Shown here in pieces: positions 46,264 to 58,837 of a stretch of DNA of 64,000 bases. The position numbers were made by a program, and so were the translations under genes. The stretch comes from Taeniopygia guttata (lineage: Eukaryota; Chordata; Aves; Passeriformes; Estrildidae). The first letter of the stretch is position 1. The number at the start of each line of letters is the position of its first letter. The stretch is taken from contig NC_133063.1 in NCBI RefSeq assembly GCF_048771995.1, positions 5,778,001-5,842,000 on the forward strand. The letters are read 5' to 3'. A model generated the notes under the pieces. That model made no database searches and was not told the origin of the DNA. It saw only the letters and a program-made list of their open reading frames with translations.

Positions 46264-48578
46264 ATTTGCTTCTGAATGGTCAGGTGTTTCCTAAATGTGG
46301 GAAAAGCCATATATGGGGTTTGTGGCATGGTCTGGAAGTGGGCAAAGGTCTTCTGACCTTGGTGCCTCCAGGCCAAAACCTCTAGTGGAGAGACAGGCTG
46401 GCAGCAGTGACTAGAGGAGCAGAGTGGGACAAAATGGTGCAGAGGAGTGGTGGCAGTGCAGGGCATGCTGCTGTGGCTGTGGTTGTGTTGCAGCTCTTGG
46501 GAAAGGTTGGGAGTGTCTGTGCTGCTGTGGGCAGAGGGGGAGGGAGCCGGGCTTCTCCACAGGCTCGGGCACAGGTGAGTGTCCAGTGGGAAGGCAAGTT
46601 CTGCCACGGGAACTAAGGCCAACATGTGGGAGTGAAGACTTGTGTAGTTTGGATCTGCGTGAGCCACTGTGGAGGCCTGTGGGCCTGCTGGAGGACTTCT
46701 TGGGGCTATGCCCTGAAAGAATGTCCCCTAGACTTTAACCTTTCCCTTATCATGTCCCCTAGATTTTAGCCTTTAACGTTTCCCATGGACTCCGGTTTTT
46801 CATTTCAATGTACATTGTTACATTATTAGTGATATATAGTGATCATATAGTGATTGTTGAAAATCATTTACTGTGCGATGTTTGGTGGCAATTGGTGGTA
46901 TATTTGATGGTCATTTCAGTTTAAATTTTAGTTGCACAATATTTCGCAGACTTTATTTCCCAGTTTTCGTTTTCACTGCCGCGTGTCCCTGAACCCACTA
47001 TCCCTGAGAAAGACAGGACTGGAGATGCAACCTGCTCAAGAGCACAGGCCAGCCACCAGCCATCTGCCATCTGCCCTCCTTTTCCGTGCCCATGCCAGGA
47101 TGGCACTGGCAATGCCTCCCCGGATTCTACCCTAACCCACCTTGTGACAGCCCTCAACCCTGCTCCCGCTTCCCTGTTGTATTAGCAGTCCCCGATTTTT
47201 GTTGTAATTCATGTTTCAGAGATTCCCGATACAGGAGACCCTCAGAAGCCAGTCACCCCAGTTCTTTAATTATTTATGCAGGAGAGTCGTCACCCTCCGG
47301 ACAGCCGGAGGAGCGACTCTGGTGCCCCACAGGAGACCCGTGCCCGGCCACACGATAAGGTCCTCACAGGCTGGTCCTCCCTAAAGCCTTTTCTTTTGGC
47401 TTGTGTGTTTGGGGGAGGGCACCGGGGGAAGGTACCATAGCCAGTCCTTTTGATTTTCTCTTCTCTTTTGATTTATGGGTAAGTGAGGGGGAATGAATTG
47501 GCAGAGAGATGCCTGGGACTCGGGCCCTTAGAAGTGAGGAGAAATGGAAATTGTATTTACTTCTTGTTTAGTTATTCTCTGCAGTATGAACTCACCTGTT
47601 TATTTTAGTTCTCAAGTTTAGTTAAAGTCTATTAAGTATTGTGTTGTTTTTAGTTAAGACAAGGTTATTATTTTTACTATGATTGTTATACCTTTCATTT
47701 TCGATAAAACCAAAAAGGGGGAGTTGTGGGAGCTTGTCCTGGAGGGGATGGGCCATGAAGTGGCCACACATCAGACTATCAATGAGCAACAGGAAGCCTC
47801 GGGAGAAGAAAAGCCACAATGGATGACACCCAGAGAACTTCTGGTGAGCTTATCATAGAGAGTAAAGGACTCTGGGACTGACTGGGAGTGGCCATGCAGA
47901 TCAACAGCCGTTGATTGGCCAGATGTGATTTGTTTCTGGAACTTTCTAGAACACACTGGTTCCAGGCCTTCCCCAGCACTGCTCAGCTGCAGCTCTGCAG
48001 CTCTTTGGCTTTGGACCAGCGTGTTTAACTGGCTCCTCAGGTTCTGGGGCTGGCTTCATCCCAGCATTCCATTCCTGCTCTGCCCTGAGGCTGGCTATTA
48101 TTTCAGGCTCCAAGGCAATTGGAAACTGATTCAGTTCCTTTTCTAGCTGCTTGGCAACACAGAGCTCTCTGAGTCCAACCTCCATGCATATGGATACCGG
48201 GCATGGTCCTGTACTGGGATTTTCAAAGTTTCTTCTAGCAAAATTCATGTTTTCTCCACCATTAACTGTGGATAGTGCTAGTTTTTCTCAGTCTCCGTCT
48301 CTCTTCAGGGCTGGACAAGCTTTCTATAGAAGCTTTTAGCAGGTCTGTCAGTAGAGAGCAGTTCACATCATTTTCTGCATGAGAGTCTATTACTTTTCTG
48401 CCAGAAGATAGCAGCCTTGACTGAAAATTTGTTTCTCCTTTATTATGTCATGAGCAGTTACTGCTGGATCAAATGCCCATGTCACCTCAAGAATACCCTG
48501 CTCATTGCACCAGTTCAAATGTAAGGCCCCTAAAACGTTGCTCAGTGAGACACTTTCAAAGGACTTCAACTCGTTCAC
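46264..48578. other. Linker between kinase gene 2 and unit 3
   Basis: This is the counterpart of 26371-28653. The purine tract CAAAAAGGGGGAG (47711-47723) followed by TTGTGGGAGC is kept. No gene was recognised before about 47946. Confidence 0.5.
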
Positions 48579-48760
48579 GAACTCTGATGTAGAAAAGCAG
48601 GAGAATTATGGACAAGATGTTCTCAAGAGGTCGGAACAACACAAAAATCTTCCCAGGCAACTTTTGAAAATCAGAGAACTTTGGCAAAACATTTAGAGCA
48701 GGAATCAATCAACATAAAGCATTCCATCAAGCATTAACTTAGCGTATTCAACTTAAAAAA
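47946..48760 (-). pseudogene. Unrecognised - strand coding-like fragment, unit 2/3 border
   Basis: Two - strand frames look coding-like: 48578-48390 (63 codons, including NWCNEQGILEVTWAFDP) and 48248-47946 (101 codons, Glu/Pro/Ala-rich, including KELNQFPIALEPEI). Between and beyond them the sequence continues in other frames (for example NDVNCSLLTDLLKASIES). This suggests a decayed cellular or viral gene, but the family is not recognised. Confidence 0.35.
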
Positions 48761-50338
48761 TTCCAAGCCTGTTAGATTTTAAGTTACTGAAAAGTCTGCT
48801 AGAATGAAATTGGAAGAACAAAGAGGAAGAGAGAATGAGAGAAAATATATAGAAAAGAACCAACACATCTGCCATTCCTGGTTCCAATGGAGTTCAGCTA
48901 ATAGAATTCTAAGAGGAGGTAGGGCAAAGACATGTGGTTGCCACATAGCCTGAGTTAAAATCCCTTCGGCTTTCCTGGGGCCTTCCCCCACATGGGGCTG
49001 CCACTCACGTGGCCATTTAGGAGCTGGGTTAGGGGTTCCAGACACAGGGGTGGAGCATTGCCTCCGCTGTGCCTGGGATCACCGGCCACTGCTGGGCTGG
49101 GATACAGGCCTGGGAGTGTGGGGTGTGCAGAGCAGAGCATCACCCCTCCAGAGAGAGGCTTGATCTGCCCCTTTCCCCACATAAGCACCTGAAATGTTTG
49201 GAGCCAGCAATCTCTAGCCTCTCACAACAAGGTTTCTGGGCTCCTGTGCTTCTTGGCTCTCAAGACTCCAAAGACTTGTGGCTGGATATTAAGAAACCTG
49301 ATCTTTTATTGCTTCCAAAAGAGGCAGCATAAGGGTTTCTTTTTCTTTCTAAGACCTTCCCTTCTTTCTATGTCCTCAGCCTGAGATAGTCCTTGTACTG
49401 CCTCTCCTCTCTCCCCTTCTCCACGACAATGGAGGGGGACAACGGAAAAACCAATCTATGAGAGGCCAGAAATGTAAACCAATCTATGAGAGGCCAGATA
49501 TGCTAGAAATGTTGTAATGTAGCAAGGAAAAAAACAAAAGCAGCACTATATAACAATAAAAATAAAATTGTACAAAAGAGGTAATGACGTAACCGACAAA
49601 GGTGAAGTGTCACATGGGGCCCCCGGAACAAGGAGAAGATGGTGAGGGCTTACAGAATGATTCTGATGGTAGATGGGCGCTGCTGGTGCTGCCTGGAGCA
49701 GCTGTGGGCCTGCAGTGGCAGTTTCCTGCTCCCTCTCTGCAGCACTGGTGGTGGCAGGGGCAATGGTGATGGGTGTCTCTCCCTGCAGAGCTCTGTTTGG
49801 CACTGCCGCTACCATCAGTCCGCCACGCTGGGCGTGCGCGTGGGAATTGGATTTGCCGCTCCACTGCCTCTTCCTACCACCCTGCTGGGCTCCACTGGGC
49901 TTGGCTGGACTCCCTTTTGGCTTGGCTGAACTCACTTAGTATCAGTGTCAGCAATCTGGGCTGCACTGTTCTGCTGAAGCAGAAAAACAGCCTCACCTGC
50001 CATCCTGGCCCTGATGGTTTCAGTTGTGTGTCAGAGCTGTCACTTCCGTGCCACTCATCTCAACCCCATGGCCTAAAAAATACTGTGGAAGGACAAGACT
50101 GGGGGGGAAATGGTGGTGGTGCTTTGGTCCCAAGGCCTCTCTGCTAGAGTGAGCCAGACAGAAGGATCCCCCTTGCATTTCTGGTGATGGCATTTCCCTG
50201 CTGAAATCACACCCATGGCTGTGATGTAAAATGTTTGGAATAAACAGTGCTGAAAAATTCATGACCTGGTCTCTGTAGCTAGGAGAATCCTCTAAATGTA
50301 ATTGAAGTAGTGCTTCTCCTTGTTTGCTGCTTTCAAGA
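48579..50338. other. Non-coding stretch 5' of retroviral gag, unit 3
   Basis: This is the copy of the unit 1 5' stretch. Near 49445-49500 a segment of about 34 bp (from AAACCAATCTATGAGAGGCC) is repeated in tandem; units 1 and 2 have it once. Confidence 0.5.
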
Positions 50339-52080
50339 GTGGAGAGTTTTGGATTGGTTTTGACTGAGGGCAGCAAGAGGGGTGATCCTTCAGTGAAAGG
50401 AGGTTTTGTGAAATTATTTCTGTTGATTTGGGATGTTGTGAATGATGCAGAGAGTGGTCAAGATGGACGGGATACTAAGACTAATCCATTGCACTATCCC
50501 CAGTTCTCCCTAGCCCCCTTTCCCCACCGCACTCTCCTATCCCCGCTTCCCCTGCACCGGGTAGACGGGGGGAGCAGACCATCCACAGAAGACGCAGGGT
50601 TGCCACCTTCTCCCTGGCTACCCCAGGTCCCCTCAGTACCTTCGCTCTGACAGTGTTGTTCATACTGTCAGAGACACTGTCCCTAACCCTTCTCCTAATC
50701 CCTCTTACCCTGTTAATAGTCCTGGTTGCTCTCAAGGAGCCTCTATTCCACCAAGCCCTTTCCTTTTCCCACCAAACCCTTTCCTTAACCCCTCGGGAGA
50801 GGTACCACAAAATGGCTGCTGCCTGTTGACGCCAACTTTACCATCACAAGATGGCCGTCGCCACGTCGTGAGTACTTCTTCTCCCCAGAATCCCTTTTTA
50901 CCCCCTCCCACACACACCCCAGACTCTCTTCTTCCTTTCCCTAACCCCTCCTCTTCCCTTGCAGCAATTAGTCAAACCCCTCCCAGGTGCTATTGCACCG
51001 CTCCACCCACTGCACCACCCCTTGAGGTTGCGTCACCTGTTCCCACCCCTTTTCCCACAATGCTGACACCACCACCCTCTTCCTACGTCACTCCTGCGCA
51101 AGGCTCCACCCACCAGGACCCTGCCCATCACCTTCCTGTTTCCCACACCCCACCTTACGGTTCCCACGGTGACGTGGGGGGTGGGAGTGCTGGGCCTGGA
51201 AAACAGAAAGTGGAAAACAACACCAATCCTCTGTTCCTGGCTCCAGTAACCTATAATGCAAGAGGGCAACACCCAAGATGGGAACCCCTCTTGTATGAGT
51301 TCATAAGGGAGCTCTGTAAAACCAAATGTGAATTTGGCCCTAAAAGTGAATTCTTTAGGAGCATTTTAAAGGCAACATTTAACTCTAATACCATGGTCCC
51401 TGCCGATTTAAAGCGTCTATTTAGTTGCCTGCTCCCTCTATGACAATATAAAATGTGGGAAAGAACTTGGAAGAGATTAGCAGGGGACCTCCTTCTGGGT
51501 ATTCTACAGAGCGCCGATTATGCCACTGACATAGAAGAAGAAGAAATTACCATAAACCACCTTGTTGGTGAGGGTGACTGGAGCCAGGCTCAGAAGCAGG
51601 CTGCAGGGATTCCTAGGGCTGTATTAGATCTTACAAAGGACACTGCAGAGCGGGCTTTCATTGGCATGCCCTCTAAGGAACCTGTTATATCATATATTGC
51701 TCTTAAGCAGTCTGTTGCAGAGCCGTTTATTGACTTTGTGGACCAGGTGAGAGCTGCTGTAGAAAAGAGAGTGGAAGGGCAGGAGCTACAAGATCAGCTC
51801 ATACTCGAGATCGTCACCACCAATGCCAATGAAGATTGTCGGTGGATCATCTTGGCACTCCCAGTGTCCCCTCCTCCGACGCCTGATCAACTTCTTGAGG
51901 AGTGCACGAGGAAGGCCACCCTGCTGGCTGGGGATGTGGTGAAGAAGCCATGGGAAAGGTTGCGGCTTCAACATTGGTGGCCCCGAGGCCTCCAACATCG
52001 AGGCCTTTTCCACCCAAATGCTGATGTTTCCATTGCAAGCAGGAGGGCCACTTTATCAGCCAGTGCCCCTTCCTAGGAAT
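50339..52080 (+). pseudogene. gag: Retroviral gag, copy 3, broken
   Basis: The position of the copy 1 and 2 start reads GTG. A one-base deletion near 50565 changes the frame relative to the other copies. The capsid carries TGA at 51441-51443, shared with copy 1. The capsid C-terminal frame is open from 51453 to 52076. The zinc knuckle is at 52025-52066 in another frame. Confidence 0.85.
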
Positions 52081-52448
52081 GGCACCTCCACAAGTGGGGA
52101 AAACAGGGGAGGGGAGACCTTAGACCAGCCAAAAAACTAACTGGGGAGCATGGACCTACCCCGTGCAATGATATAAATAGGGTAGGTCAAAGTGTTGCTG
52201 TGAAGGCTGCTGTGCACCATATCATACTTGGTATCAGCAGCCAAGTGTATGCCACAGACAAAACAGAACCATACAGGCTCAGACTTACTAAAGCTATTCA
52301 TTTTTCCAAGTAGGATTGGCACTTCATTACCGCAACAGCAGAGCTTCTACCCCACATTCGAGACTGTGAAACTCGCAGGTGGAACGATCTTCTGAACTGC
52401 AAATACCTTGTCATTGGGGACACTAAACACATCCCACATGAGATAGAA

Positions 52449-53628
52449 ATGCCTCCTGCAATCCTCTCACTTGATCCTAGGACCTTCTATCTCATGGCGT
52501 ACTGTGTGCACCCCCCCCAATTCCTGCCGGAGGGACAGATCATTGCACAGGCCATTCCAGTGCCTCCTCTTTTGTGTGATGATCTGGACCCTTCTTTTTT
52601 TTACATCGAGACGCTGGGAGAGGAGGAGCCCCTCATATGGTGTGGCCTTAAGAGCGAGGGGCATTTGTCCTAGTTTAGGGCAAATTTGGGGAAAACCCAG
52701 GAAATAAACCCCCACGGCTCCTCTCCACCCACCTGGTTCAGGGAAAAATTTCCTCTGAGAGAGAGAAGTGGAAAAGAACCTGTTTATTCAACAAACAAAG
52801 CACTCCCCAGCACCAAAACAATTAACAACACAAGATGACAACAAAACTCTTTCACCCCTCTGAAGAGATGAACAAATCTAGAAGGTCTTTCCTGGGAGTG
52901 GTCGCCCGGGTCTGGATGCTGGGGATTGCTCTCCAGCACTGGGGATGGCTGCTGCAGATCACCAAATGCAGGCTCCTGGTGTTCCTTGGTGTTTCCCAGA
53001 TCCCAGTCCAGAGCAGGTTGGATGATATTCAGAACGAGGAAAGGAAAAAGCAACAGTCCAGGGAAAGAATTGGACTGCTTAACCTAACTAGGAAGCAAAG
53101 CAAGAAAGCAGGCAAAGCAAGCAAGCCAAGCAAGCAAGCAAGCAAAGCAAAAGCCAGCCAGCCAGCCCTAGCCTTTTCTAGCTTTCCAGCAGACATGGGG
53201 GGAGGTGAACCAGATGATAACACAGCAAAACAAACCTTCACTTTCAGAGTCAGTTCTGAAAGCACAGAACATAATATCAAACGTAAACAGAACACACGAT
53301 TGGAAATACAAACACCATAACAGTCACCCTAGGACAGCATTCCATCCAACTTCAGGGGATGATGGACACTGGGGCAGACGTGACGGTCATTCCTCCACAC
53401 AAATGGCTGCCACAGTGGGAGCTGCAAAGTGTAGGCAGCATGGTTTCAGGTGTAGGGGGTCCACAATTGGCACAGCAATCCAAGAGCATAGTCCAAAATA
53501 CAGGGCCGAATGGGCAATTGGCCTCTGTACGCCCATTTGTTTTGAATTCAGAGTTCACTCTCTGGAGGAGAGACGCCATGCCCCAGTGGGGGGCCAAATT
53601 AGAACCGCCTGCCTCTCAGGATTTTTAG
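52449..53628 (+). pseudogene. pro: Retroviral dUTPase-like / protease region, copy 3, split
   Basis: The 5' part (52449-52665) contains FLPEGQIIAQAIP. The 3' part (53342-53628) keeps DTGAD. A solo LTR separates them at GCATT, destroying the frame. Confidence 0.8.
52666..53336 (-). mobile_element. Solo LTR, 671 bp, inserted in copy 3 protease region
   Basis: Its ends are TGTCCTAG and CTAGGACA, an 8-bp inverted pair of TG...CA type. It is flanked by a 5-bp target-site duplication, GCATT at 52661-52665 and 53337-53341. The site is uninterrupted in copies 1 and 2. The strand call is tentative: read on the - strand, an AATAAA (TTTATT near 52783) lies near the downstream end. A 5-bp duplication is typical of ERVL-type integrases. 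A tetranucleotide-like AAGC/AGCC tract lies inside (about 53091-53166). Confidence 0.85.
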
Positions 53629-56338
53629 GTGCAGCCACTGAAGAGTGCCCTACCCAAAGACTTAATTGGCTCACAGATAAACCTGTCTGGGTAGAGCAGT
53701 GGCCGCTAAGCAAGGAAAAATTAAGAGCGCTCACTCAGATTGTGAAGGAGGAACTGGCCAAAGGCCGTATAGTAGAAACCAACAGCCCGTGGAATTCTCT
53801 GGTTTTCATTATTAAGAAGCCAGGGAAGGACAAGTGGCGCCTCCTCCACGATCTGAGAAAGATCAATAATGTCATCAAGGACATGGGGTCCCTCCAACCA
53901 GCGATACCTTCCCCATCTATGCTCCCCCAAAATTGGAAATTGGCGGTGATAGACATAAAAGACTGTTTCTTCCAAATTCCCCTACACCCAGCTGATGCAC
54001 CATGCTTTGCCTTCTCTGTGCCCTCCATCAACAGAGAGGATCCCATGAAGTTCTACCACTGGCAAGTTCACCCATAGGAGATTAAAAAGAGTCCTACCAT
54101 CTGCCAGTGGTATGTCACAAGAGTTCTGTCCCCGGTGTGTGCCAAGTGGGGAAACTGCATCTTATACCATTATATGGGCGATGTCCTTGTTTGTGCCCAC
54201 AGTGACAACGTGCTTGCAGAGGCACTGGAGGACACTATTGCAACCTTGTCGGCGGCTGAATTTGAGTTACAAAAGGAAAAAGTGCAACAACTGCTGCCTT
54301 GGAAGTATCTCAGCCTTGAGATCAGCAACGGGACCATCATGCCCCAAAGACCAATTATTAATGACAACCCCTCAACGTTATGGGACCTCCATCAGCTGTG
54401 TGGGTCTTTAAACTGGATCAAACCCTGGCTGGGGCTCACCACGGGGGACCTATCCCATCTCTTCAACTTGTTGAGGGGGAGAGAGGAGTTGGATTCCCCG
54501 AGGGCTCTGACCCAGGAGGCCAGGGCTGCTTTGGAGAAAGTCCAGTCCACATTGGCAGGCAGGCAAGCCCACTGGTGCTGCGAGGGCCTGCCCTTCTGAT
54601 TCATCATTCTTGGTAAGTTGCTGCACCTCCATGGGCTGATCTTTCAATGGGACACAGATCAAAAGGATCCCATCTTAATCATAGAGTGGGTGTTCCTTGG
54701 TCATCAGATGTCCAAGAGCATCACCAGGCCACAAGAGTTGATGGCTCAGCTGATCATGGGGGCCAGGGCTCACCTGCGGGTGCTGGCAGGGTGTGATTTC
54801 ATGTGCATTCATCTCCCTATTAAGACATCCACAGGGAGATTGTCTAAGGAAACCCTTGAGCACTTGCTTCAGACCAATAAAAGCCTACAGTTATCCCTGG
54901 ACAGCTACACAGGATAAATTCTTATTAACCACCCAGGTCATAAATTACTTGAAACACAATTTGATTTGATTCCAAAAAATATCCAAAGTAACGAAGCACT
55001 GACGGCATTGACCATTTTTACTGATTTATCCAGAGGGTCCCACAAGTAGGTGATGACATGGAAGGACCCCCAGACTCAGCAGTGGGAAGCCGATGTTAAG
55101 GCTGTGGAGGGTTCTCCACAAGTTGCTGAGTTGGACGCTGTCATCAGGGCCTTCGAGAGATTTCCAGAACCAATTAATATTGTTACAGATTCGGCTTACG
55201 TAGCAGGTGTTGTGTCCAGGGCAGAGCATGCAGTGCTCAAAGAGGTTTCTAACCCGGTGATATTTGGCTTGCTCTCAAAATAAATTCATCTGGTTTCCCA
55301 CCGAGAGCAACCCTTTTATGTAATGCACGTGAGGTCACACACCGACCTTCCTGGTTTTATTGCAGAAAGCAATCACAGGGCAGATGCTCTGGCCGCCCCT
55401 TTACAGCTAGCTGGCCAACCAAACATCGTCCACCATGCCAAGCTGAGCCATCAGCTGTTCCATCAAAATGCCCCAGGTCTGGTCCGCCAATTCCACCTAC
55501 GGTGTGACCAGGCCAAAGCAATTATGGCCGCCTGCCCCGACTGCCAGGAGTCCACCTTACCAACTTTAAGTTCTGGAGTGAACCCTAGAGGACTCCGCAG
55601 TTGTGAGGTGTGGCAACCTGACATTACACATATACACAAATTCAGAAGATTCCAGCATGTACACGTTTCCGTGGACACTCTCCGGGGCAGTCTTCACCTC
55701 AGCCCACAGAGGACAAAAGGCCGCAGATGTGCAAAAACATCCTATTCACATTTGGGACCTTAGGGGTCCCCACTACCATCAAGACTGATAATGGCCCAGC
55801 CTATACTTCCAAGGCATTTGGTGAGTTTTTACAAGAATGGGGGACTAACCTTCAGACGGGGATTCTACACTTCCCCACCAGCCACGCTGTGATAGAAAGG
55901 ACCCATCAAACATTAAAGAAAGTCCTCCTTCACCAGTGGAGAGACATCCCAGCCTTGTCACCGCAGCTCAGGCTCTGCAAGGCCCGTTTTACTATTAACT
56001 TTTTGAATTGCTCTTTCGATAGACCGGAACCACCAGTCCTGCGGCATTTTAAACAGCATCAGCAATTAAAACCTGAAGAAAGACCTCCAGTATTCATAAG
56101 GGATCCGGACTCTGGAGAGATCCAGGATCCATACCAGCTTGTCATCTGGGGACGTGGATACGCGTGTGTGTCCATGTCCTCAGGAGTCAGATGTATCCCC
56201 AAGAAATGGGTAAAACCTTATACCCCTGAACAGCGAGTGAGTCCAACACAGAACACCTCCCCAGACACCTTAGAAGATCCCACAAATGACGCAGTGGCGT
56301 CGAATAGGAAACGCCACAAGGGGAGAAGAGTCCCCTAA
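53342..56338 (+). pseudogene. pol: Retroviral pol, copy 3, broken
   Basis: Domain order is as in copy 1. The RT active-site motif reads YMGD (54171-54182), so the first of the paired catalytic Asp residues is lost. An extra TAA at 55281-55283 breaks RNase H. A 2-nt deletion near 55748 adds a second frame change in integrase. The shared stops and the shared frame change near 55680 are present. Confidence 0.88.
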
Positions 56339-56429
56339 TCCTTTCTAACCTCCATCTTGTAACAGCAAGTGGCATTTTCTTTCCATCGTTGATTTATTAT
56401 ATGGTCTCTTTTTCTTTCAGACTTACATT

Positions 56430-57124
56430 ATGTCAACCTCTGTGTTCCTATTCCTCATTTGGTTCCAGCATATGGCCCTCTACCAGTCCTCTCTGGACGC
56501 ACGGATCGTTCCGCAACCCCAGAAAAATGTGTGGGTAACCCTGGCCCATGCCCTCCAACAAGGTCATCCGCAGCAGAAAATCCGACGTCCACCTGCCTGG
56601 TGGGGACTCCATCTAAGTTACAGGAGTATCCCACCTCTCTGCACACCATCCAAACTCAAATTAACAAAGAGAACTCTCCAAACAAGTGGATGGAGATATT
56701 CAGGTATTGGGGGCTTGTTAACACCACTAAGACACCCATTGTGAACCCCCTGGTGCTCTGGCGGAAATGGGTCTACGATCTACTCTAAGCCGACACTGAG
56801 CCCCAAGAATCTGAGTTATTGGGCTCCACGAAAGCCACCTACTGTGTCTACTCTGACTATGAGCCCAGTTCTCGCCGCAACTTGTATGAGGATGTTAAGC
56901 AACATAAGCTTGCATTTCAGACAAACCAATGGTGCCAGTATGTCACCAAAGTGGGTGCTCCCTCAACTGATGGCTCATACGACAGGAAGTTGGACCGAGG
57001 ACTGTTTTTGATTTGTGGAGATCGGGCATATCCAGGAATCCCCTCTTGCCTTCTCGAAGGTCCATGCACTCTGGGGCGTCTTTCCCTTGCTTTCCCAAAT
57101 TCTAATTCAGCAATCAAAAAATAG
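56430..57124 (+). pseudogene. env: Retroviral envelope SU, copy 3, broken
   Basis: Same structure as copy 1, including the TAA at 56786-56788 and the N-terminal frame change. Few differences from copy 1 were seen. Confidence 0.75.
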
Positions 57125-57764
57125 AACCAAATTTACCAAACGGAGTGCAAATCAATTTGATGAACATTGCAATGCCAAAATCTACCATTGGGCAGAATCA
57201 AAAAGGGTTGCCATCTGTGTGTTCCTGCCATGGGTGGTGGCAGCCAAAGCACTAAATGAATTGGGCAATCTAGAGTGTTGGGTGACAAAGCAGGCGAATT
57301 TGACCTCGACGGCCTTAAGTAATCTCCTCGAAGACGAGGAAGTAATCAGGAAAGCTACCCTACAAAATCGGGCAGCTATTGATTTTCTGCTACTGGCACA
57401 TGGGCATGGGTGTCAGGAGTTTGAAGGGTTATGCTGCTTTGACTTGTCATCAAAGAGCCAGAGCGTCCATGCATCCATCCGAGAGATGAAGAGCCTTATT
57501 GACAGTGTGAAGCAAGAAAACGAGGACTGGTTTAGAGACATGTTTAAAAACTGGAATCTTTCCAGATGGGTAGTATCTATCATAAAAGACATTGCATATC
57601 TCATTGTTGTTATTTTCCTAGTTTCGTTGGCATTTGGGATTCTAAAGCGCATCATTTCCACCCCCACCACCAAGTCCACGGCTTCAAAAATTGTAGTTGC
57701 CGCTGCTGTCACTACTGAAAATGAATGGTGGGAAGGCGACCAACAAGCAGTCACTGAAGTTTAA
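57015..57764 (+). CDS. env: Retroviral envelope TM, copy 3, open frame
   Basis: The 249-codon frame is complete, with the CX6CC motif and membrane span intact, even though the rest of this copy is heavily damaged. The sequence is very close to copy 1. Confidence 0.7.
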   Translation: MEIGHIQESPLAFSKVHALWGVFPLLSQILIQQSKNRTKFTKRSANQFDEHCNAKIYHWAESKRVAICVFLPWVVAAKALNELGNLECWVTKQANLTSTALSNLLEDEEVIRKATLQNRAAIDFLLLAHGHGCQEFEGLCCFDLSSKSQSVHASIREMKSLIDSVKQENEDWFRDMFKNWNLSRWVVSIIKDIAYLIVVIFLVSLAFGILKRIISTPTTKSTASKIVVAAAVTTENEWWEGDQQAVTEV

Positions 57765-57824
57765 TACCCACGACATCATCTTTCCCCAAAGTTCCATCAA
57801 ATGTATAAAATAAAAGGGGGAAGA

Positions 57825-58505
57825 TGTGGTGGTGTGTGTTTTGTGGGATTTTGCAGCGTTTTACTATATCAGTTAGAAGCCGACCCTGGGTCTCCGGTGG
57901 GATCACCAGGTGGTGGTGTGTGCAGCCATATGGGTGACGCTGGCACAAAGGTGTCACGAAGATTCGAGACAGAGGGACAAAGGAGAGGACACTTGTATGT
58001 GGTACAAGGAGACTTTATTCCATGAACCGGGCGAGGGACAAGTGCCAAAGAAAATGGGATCCGGCTAGAACTTATAAAGGGTGTGGGCATGAAGGGGTGT
58101 CACCATGTGATATCCAATGGCAACAGATTACATTAGGATTACATCATAGGTCATAACCAATGGGGAAAAGCTGGGGAGGGGAGAAGCCTCAGGGGACCAA
58201 CTGACGGCAAGAATAGGGATGATTGACAAAGAACTTTTGAGAACAAAATGGGGGTGGTTACATGGACTGACAGGAGGTGGGCAGCACAACTTGGATTGGC
58301 TCGTCTACTTTGGGGGAAAACGGGAGGAAGAGGGAGATTGACAGTCAAGTGGTGGGAAAACTTAGGGGTAAACAACCTGGGAGAAACCACTGTGAAGGAA
58401 AGAAATAGGGGGTACAAGGAACATACCAAACAAAACTTTCTAACAATAAATTTCTAACTCATACAGTAAAACGCTGCAAAATCCCACAAAACACACACCA
58501 CCACA
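57825..58505 (+). repeat. 3' LTR-like element with long inverted ends, copy 3
   Basis: This is the 681-bp counterpart of 8544-9224, directly after the polypurine tract. Confidence 0.65.
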
Positions 58506-58800
58506 GTCCAGCTGGAAGAAGTCTCCTGGTTTTTGCTCAGAAGCATTAGTGGCCAAAGAGCACTGATGTGGTTCCTCACATCCCACTCCCTTCTCACTGC
58601 TCAACTTCTCCAGGTGGGATTAGTGTGTTCTTGGAGTTACTCTTAGATGCCTTGAGCAGTAGCTTATGGACTAGGAGGGCTTTTTGTGTTGCTTTGTAGC
58701 AGAGGAGAGCTTTGCAGGCTTTTTTTGGCCTGAGCTGTAGGGAAGATCTGGTTCTCTGCACTCTGTGAGTTCACAAACCAGCCCAGGGTGGCTGCTATTG

Positions 58801-58837
58801 TGATGTCAGGGGCCACATCCCAGCGTTGCCAAGGCAA
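58801..58837 (+). promoter_or_regulatory. Candidate CRE-like plus RFX X-box, kinase gene 3
   Basis: TGATGTCA (58801-58808) and GTTGCCAAGGCAA (58825-58837) are identical to units 1 and 2. Confidence 0.45.

Larger units (their letters stand above)
28654..48578. repeat. Tandem segmental duplication, unit 2 (complete, 19,925 bp)
   Basis: This is the only unit with both ends inside the window. It contains one retroviral copy (30392-38246) and one kinase gene (38750-46100). It lacks the extra kinase-paralogue segment of unit 1: sequence matching 17550 of unit 1 runs directly into sequence matching 26370. Private changes are a 324-bp insertion at 31534-31857 and a 293-bp deletion at 40585/40586. 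Confidence 0.95.
50339..58505 (+). mobile_element. Endogenous retrovirus copy 3, decayed, split by a solo LTR
   Basis: Gene order is as in copies 1 and 2. It shares the gag TGA and SU TAA with copy 1. Private lesions are a GTG in place of the presumed gag ATG (50339-50341), the 671-bp LTR insertion, YMGD in RT, a TAA in RNase H and a 2-nt deletion in integrase. Confidence 0.9.

Noticed and set aside
53091..53166. AAGC/AGCC repeat considered as a CRISPR-like or satellite array
   Set aside because: It is a short simple-sequence tract inside a solo LTR, with no spacers.
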